From Idiomarina sp. UBA6142 (lineage in GTDB: Bacteria > Pseudomonadota > Gammaproteobacteria > Enterobacterales > Alteromonadaceae): a stretch of DNA of 7,916 nt. Location of the stretch: the NCBI GenBank assembly GCA_002423905.1, contig DIVC01000104.1, positions 22,514 through 30,429 of the forward strand, given 5' to 3'. The notes under the pieces were generated by a model. The model was not told the origin of the DNA. It saw nothing but the letters and a program-made list of their open reading frames with translations, and searched no databases. The stretch's first letter is position 1, and each line of letters opens with the position of its first letter. Shown one piece after another: positions 6,859 through 7,916 of this stretch. The position numbers and the translations under genes were made by a program.

Positions 6859-7827
6859 ATGAGTGCGATGTTTGCCTGGCAAAATGAACAGGGTGTATTA
6901 CGTCAGCAAGCGTTGCAGCTGCCTGAATTAGCTGTCGATGAAGTGCAAATAGCGGTGCATTATGCTGGAGTGAATCGGGCTGATGTGTTGCAGCTGGCTG
7001 GTCAGTACGCACCACCACCGGGCAGCAGCGACATTCTTGGGCTGGAGGTTGCTGGAACAGTGGTCGCGTGCGGAGCTGCTGTGAGTCAGTTCGGGCTCGG
7101 CGATAGCGTCTGCGCATTACTGAGCGGCGGCGGGTATGCCAGCCATGTCAACGTACCCGCAGGTCAAGTGGCGCCTATTCCTGCTGGGTTGAATATGGCC
7201 CAAGCGGGGGCTATTTGTGAAGTATTCGCCACCGCTTGGTTTAATTGCTTCATGTTAGCACAGCTCCAACCGGGTGAACGCCTATTGGTTCATGCTGGTG
7301 CCTCTGCGGTGGGCCAAGCAGCAATTCAACTAGCCCGTTGGCAGGGTATTGATTGTTTTGTCACTGTGGGTAGTGACGAAAAATTACAGCATTGTCTGCA
7401 GCTAGGTGCGTCTGCTGGCTGGAATCGTCAGCACGGTGATTTTGCTACAGCAGTGAAAGCTTGGGGCGGTGCCGATGTGATTTTGGATTGTGTTGGCGGC
7501 AGTTACTTGGCGAGTAATCAGCAAGTTCTCAATACCGACGGTCGGCTGTTGTTAATTGGTTTACTTGGTGGGCGCTATGCTGAGGTTGATATGGGCTTGC
7601 TGCTGATTAAGCGACAACGCCTGCAGGGCAGCACATTACGCAGCCAGCCCACCGCCATAAAAGCCCAGATCATGGCGCAGCTGCAGCAGCAATTATGGCC
7701 ACAATTTAGCAGCGGACAGTTAACGGCAACCATCGATACGATTTATCCATTCGCTGCTGCAAACCAAGCGTTAATGCGTTTGGCGACTAATGACACGATG
7801 GGTAAATTGCTATTGCAGGTGCAGTAA
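6859..7827 (+). CDS. NAD(P)H quinone oxidoreductase, PIG3-like MDR family (zinc-free)
   Basis: The product belongs to the zinc-independent quinone oxidoreductase branch of the medium-chain dehydrogenase/reductase superfamily, which reduces quinones or related electrophiles with NADPH in the cytoplasm. From the ATG it has 322 residues, usual for the family. The N-terminal GroES-like domain contains VNRADVLQLAGQYAPPPGSS (38-57) and GLEVAGTVVACG, the arrangement typical of PIG3/TP53I3-like enzymes. The Rossmann domain carries HAGASAVGQAAIQLAR (145-160), the AxxGxxG-type nucleotide motif, followed by GADVILDCVGG and GRLLLIGLLGG. The C-terminus TMGKLLLQV is standard. The zinc-ligand pattern of alcohol dehydrogenases is absent. 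It starts 18 nt after the pirin stop and shares its direction, which makes it the third gene of the quinone cassette. Its stop is 27 nt from the converging tRNA gene, and no clear hairpin terminator is seen between them. The exact substrate cannot be told from sequence. Confidence 0.93.
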   Translation: MSAMFAWQNEQGVLRQQALQLPELAVDEVQIAVHYAGVNRADVLQLAGQYAPPPGSSDILGLEVAGTVVACGAAVSQFGLGDSVCALLSGGGYASHVNVPAGQVAPIPAGLNMAQAGAICEVFATAWFNCFMLAQLQPGERLLVHAGASAVGQAAIQLARWQGIDCFVTVGSDEKLQHCLQLGASAGWNRQHGDFATAVKAWGGADVILDCVGGSYLASNQQVLNTDGRLLLIGLLGGRYAEVDMGLLLIKRQRLQGSTLRSQPTAIKAQIMAQLQQQLWPQFSSGQLTATIDTIYPFAAANQALMRLATNDTMGKLLLQVQ

Positions 7828-7854
7828 TTTGGTGGTTACGCGTTGAGTAGAAGT

Positions 7855-7916
7855 TGGTGGAGGGGGCAGGATTCGAACCTGCGAAGGCTGAGCCGTCAGA
7901 TTTACAGTCTGATCCC
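7855..7916 (-). tRNA. tRNA-Tyr (anticodon GTA), 5' part outside window
   Basis: Read on the minus strand, this is the 3' 62 nt of a tyrosine tRNA. It has an encoded CCA (7855-7857), discriminator A (7858), acceptor strand (7859-7865), T stem-loop (7866-7882) with a TTCGAAT loop closed by a perfect 5-bp GCAGG/CCTGC stem, and a variable arm (7883-7895) that can form GGC-TCA-GCC, as expected for a class II tRNA. The anticodon stem pairs perfectly (TCAGA with TCTGA). The loop CTGTAAA gives anticodon GTA at 7903-7905. The window ends within the D arm (GGGA). The match to remembered E. coli tRNA-Tyr around the anticodon arm is nearly exact. Confidence 0.96.

Noticed and set aside
6740..7117. 125-codon open frame on the minus strand across the pirin/oxidoreductase junction
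   Set aside because: It lies antisense to two well-recognised genes, has a low-complexity Arg/Gln/His-rich translation and resembles no known family.
7829..7860. Direct repeat TTGGTGG at 7829-7835 and 7854-7860, the second overlapping the tRNA CCA end
   Set aside because: Seven bases is too short to call an attachment-site remnant, and nothing else of a mobile element is present.

Overview
The window reads as chromosomal DNA of a gammaproteobacterium. The order bamA-skp-lpxD-fabZ-lpxA-lpxB is the classical envelope-biogenesis cluster of that class. The proteins align almost without gaps to remembered E. coli homologues but are clearly diverged from the enteric versions. Overall flavour (moderate GC, BamA loop sequence, Skp sequence) suggests an Alteromonadales-type marine lineage, possibly Idiomarinaceae-like. 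That placement is an inference from memory and is not secure.

Positions 1-4963 hold six tightly packed plus-strand genes: the 3' end of bamA (outer-membrane protein insertase), then skp (periplasmic chaperone for unfolded outer-membrane proteins), lpxD, fabZ, lpxA and lpxB. The first two serve outer-membrane protein assembly. LpxA, LpxD and LpxB are acyltransferase and disaccharide-synthase steps of lipid A synthesis. FabZ competes with LpxA and LpxD for 3-hydroxyacyl-ACP by sending it to membrane phospholipid synthesis. Gaps between these genes range from 0 to 35 nt, so they look co-transcribed. Four of the five visible starts are GTG.

Positions 4964-5059 form the only sizeable intergenic gap (96 nt). 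It has no convincing terminator, a possible -10 element overlapping a short perfect palindrome, and a good Shine-Dalgarno. The rnhB-dnaE genes that follow lpxB in E. coli are absent.

Positions 5060-7827 hold three plus-strand redox genes: a glutathionyl-hydroquinone reductase (YqjG/Xi-class GST), a pirin-family cupin and a PIG3-like NAD(P)H quinone oxidoreductase. The first two overlap by 4 nt and the third starts 18 nt after the second. They look like a compact operon for handling quinones or other electrophilic aromatics.

The window ends inside a minus-strand tRNA-Tyr(GTA) gene whose 3' CCA end faces the redox cassette across 27 nt. I see no IS element, CRISPR array, phage gene or toxin-antitoxin module, and no clearly undescribed system. 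The most interesting points are the quinone cassette placed after lpxB, a predicted change in LpxA acyl-chain selectivity, and the palindrome at the cassette promoter.
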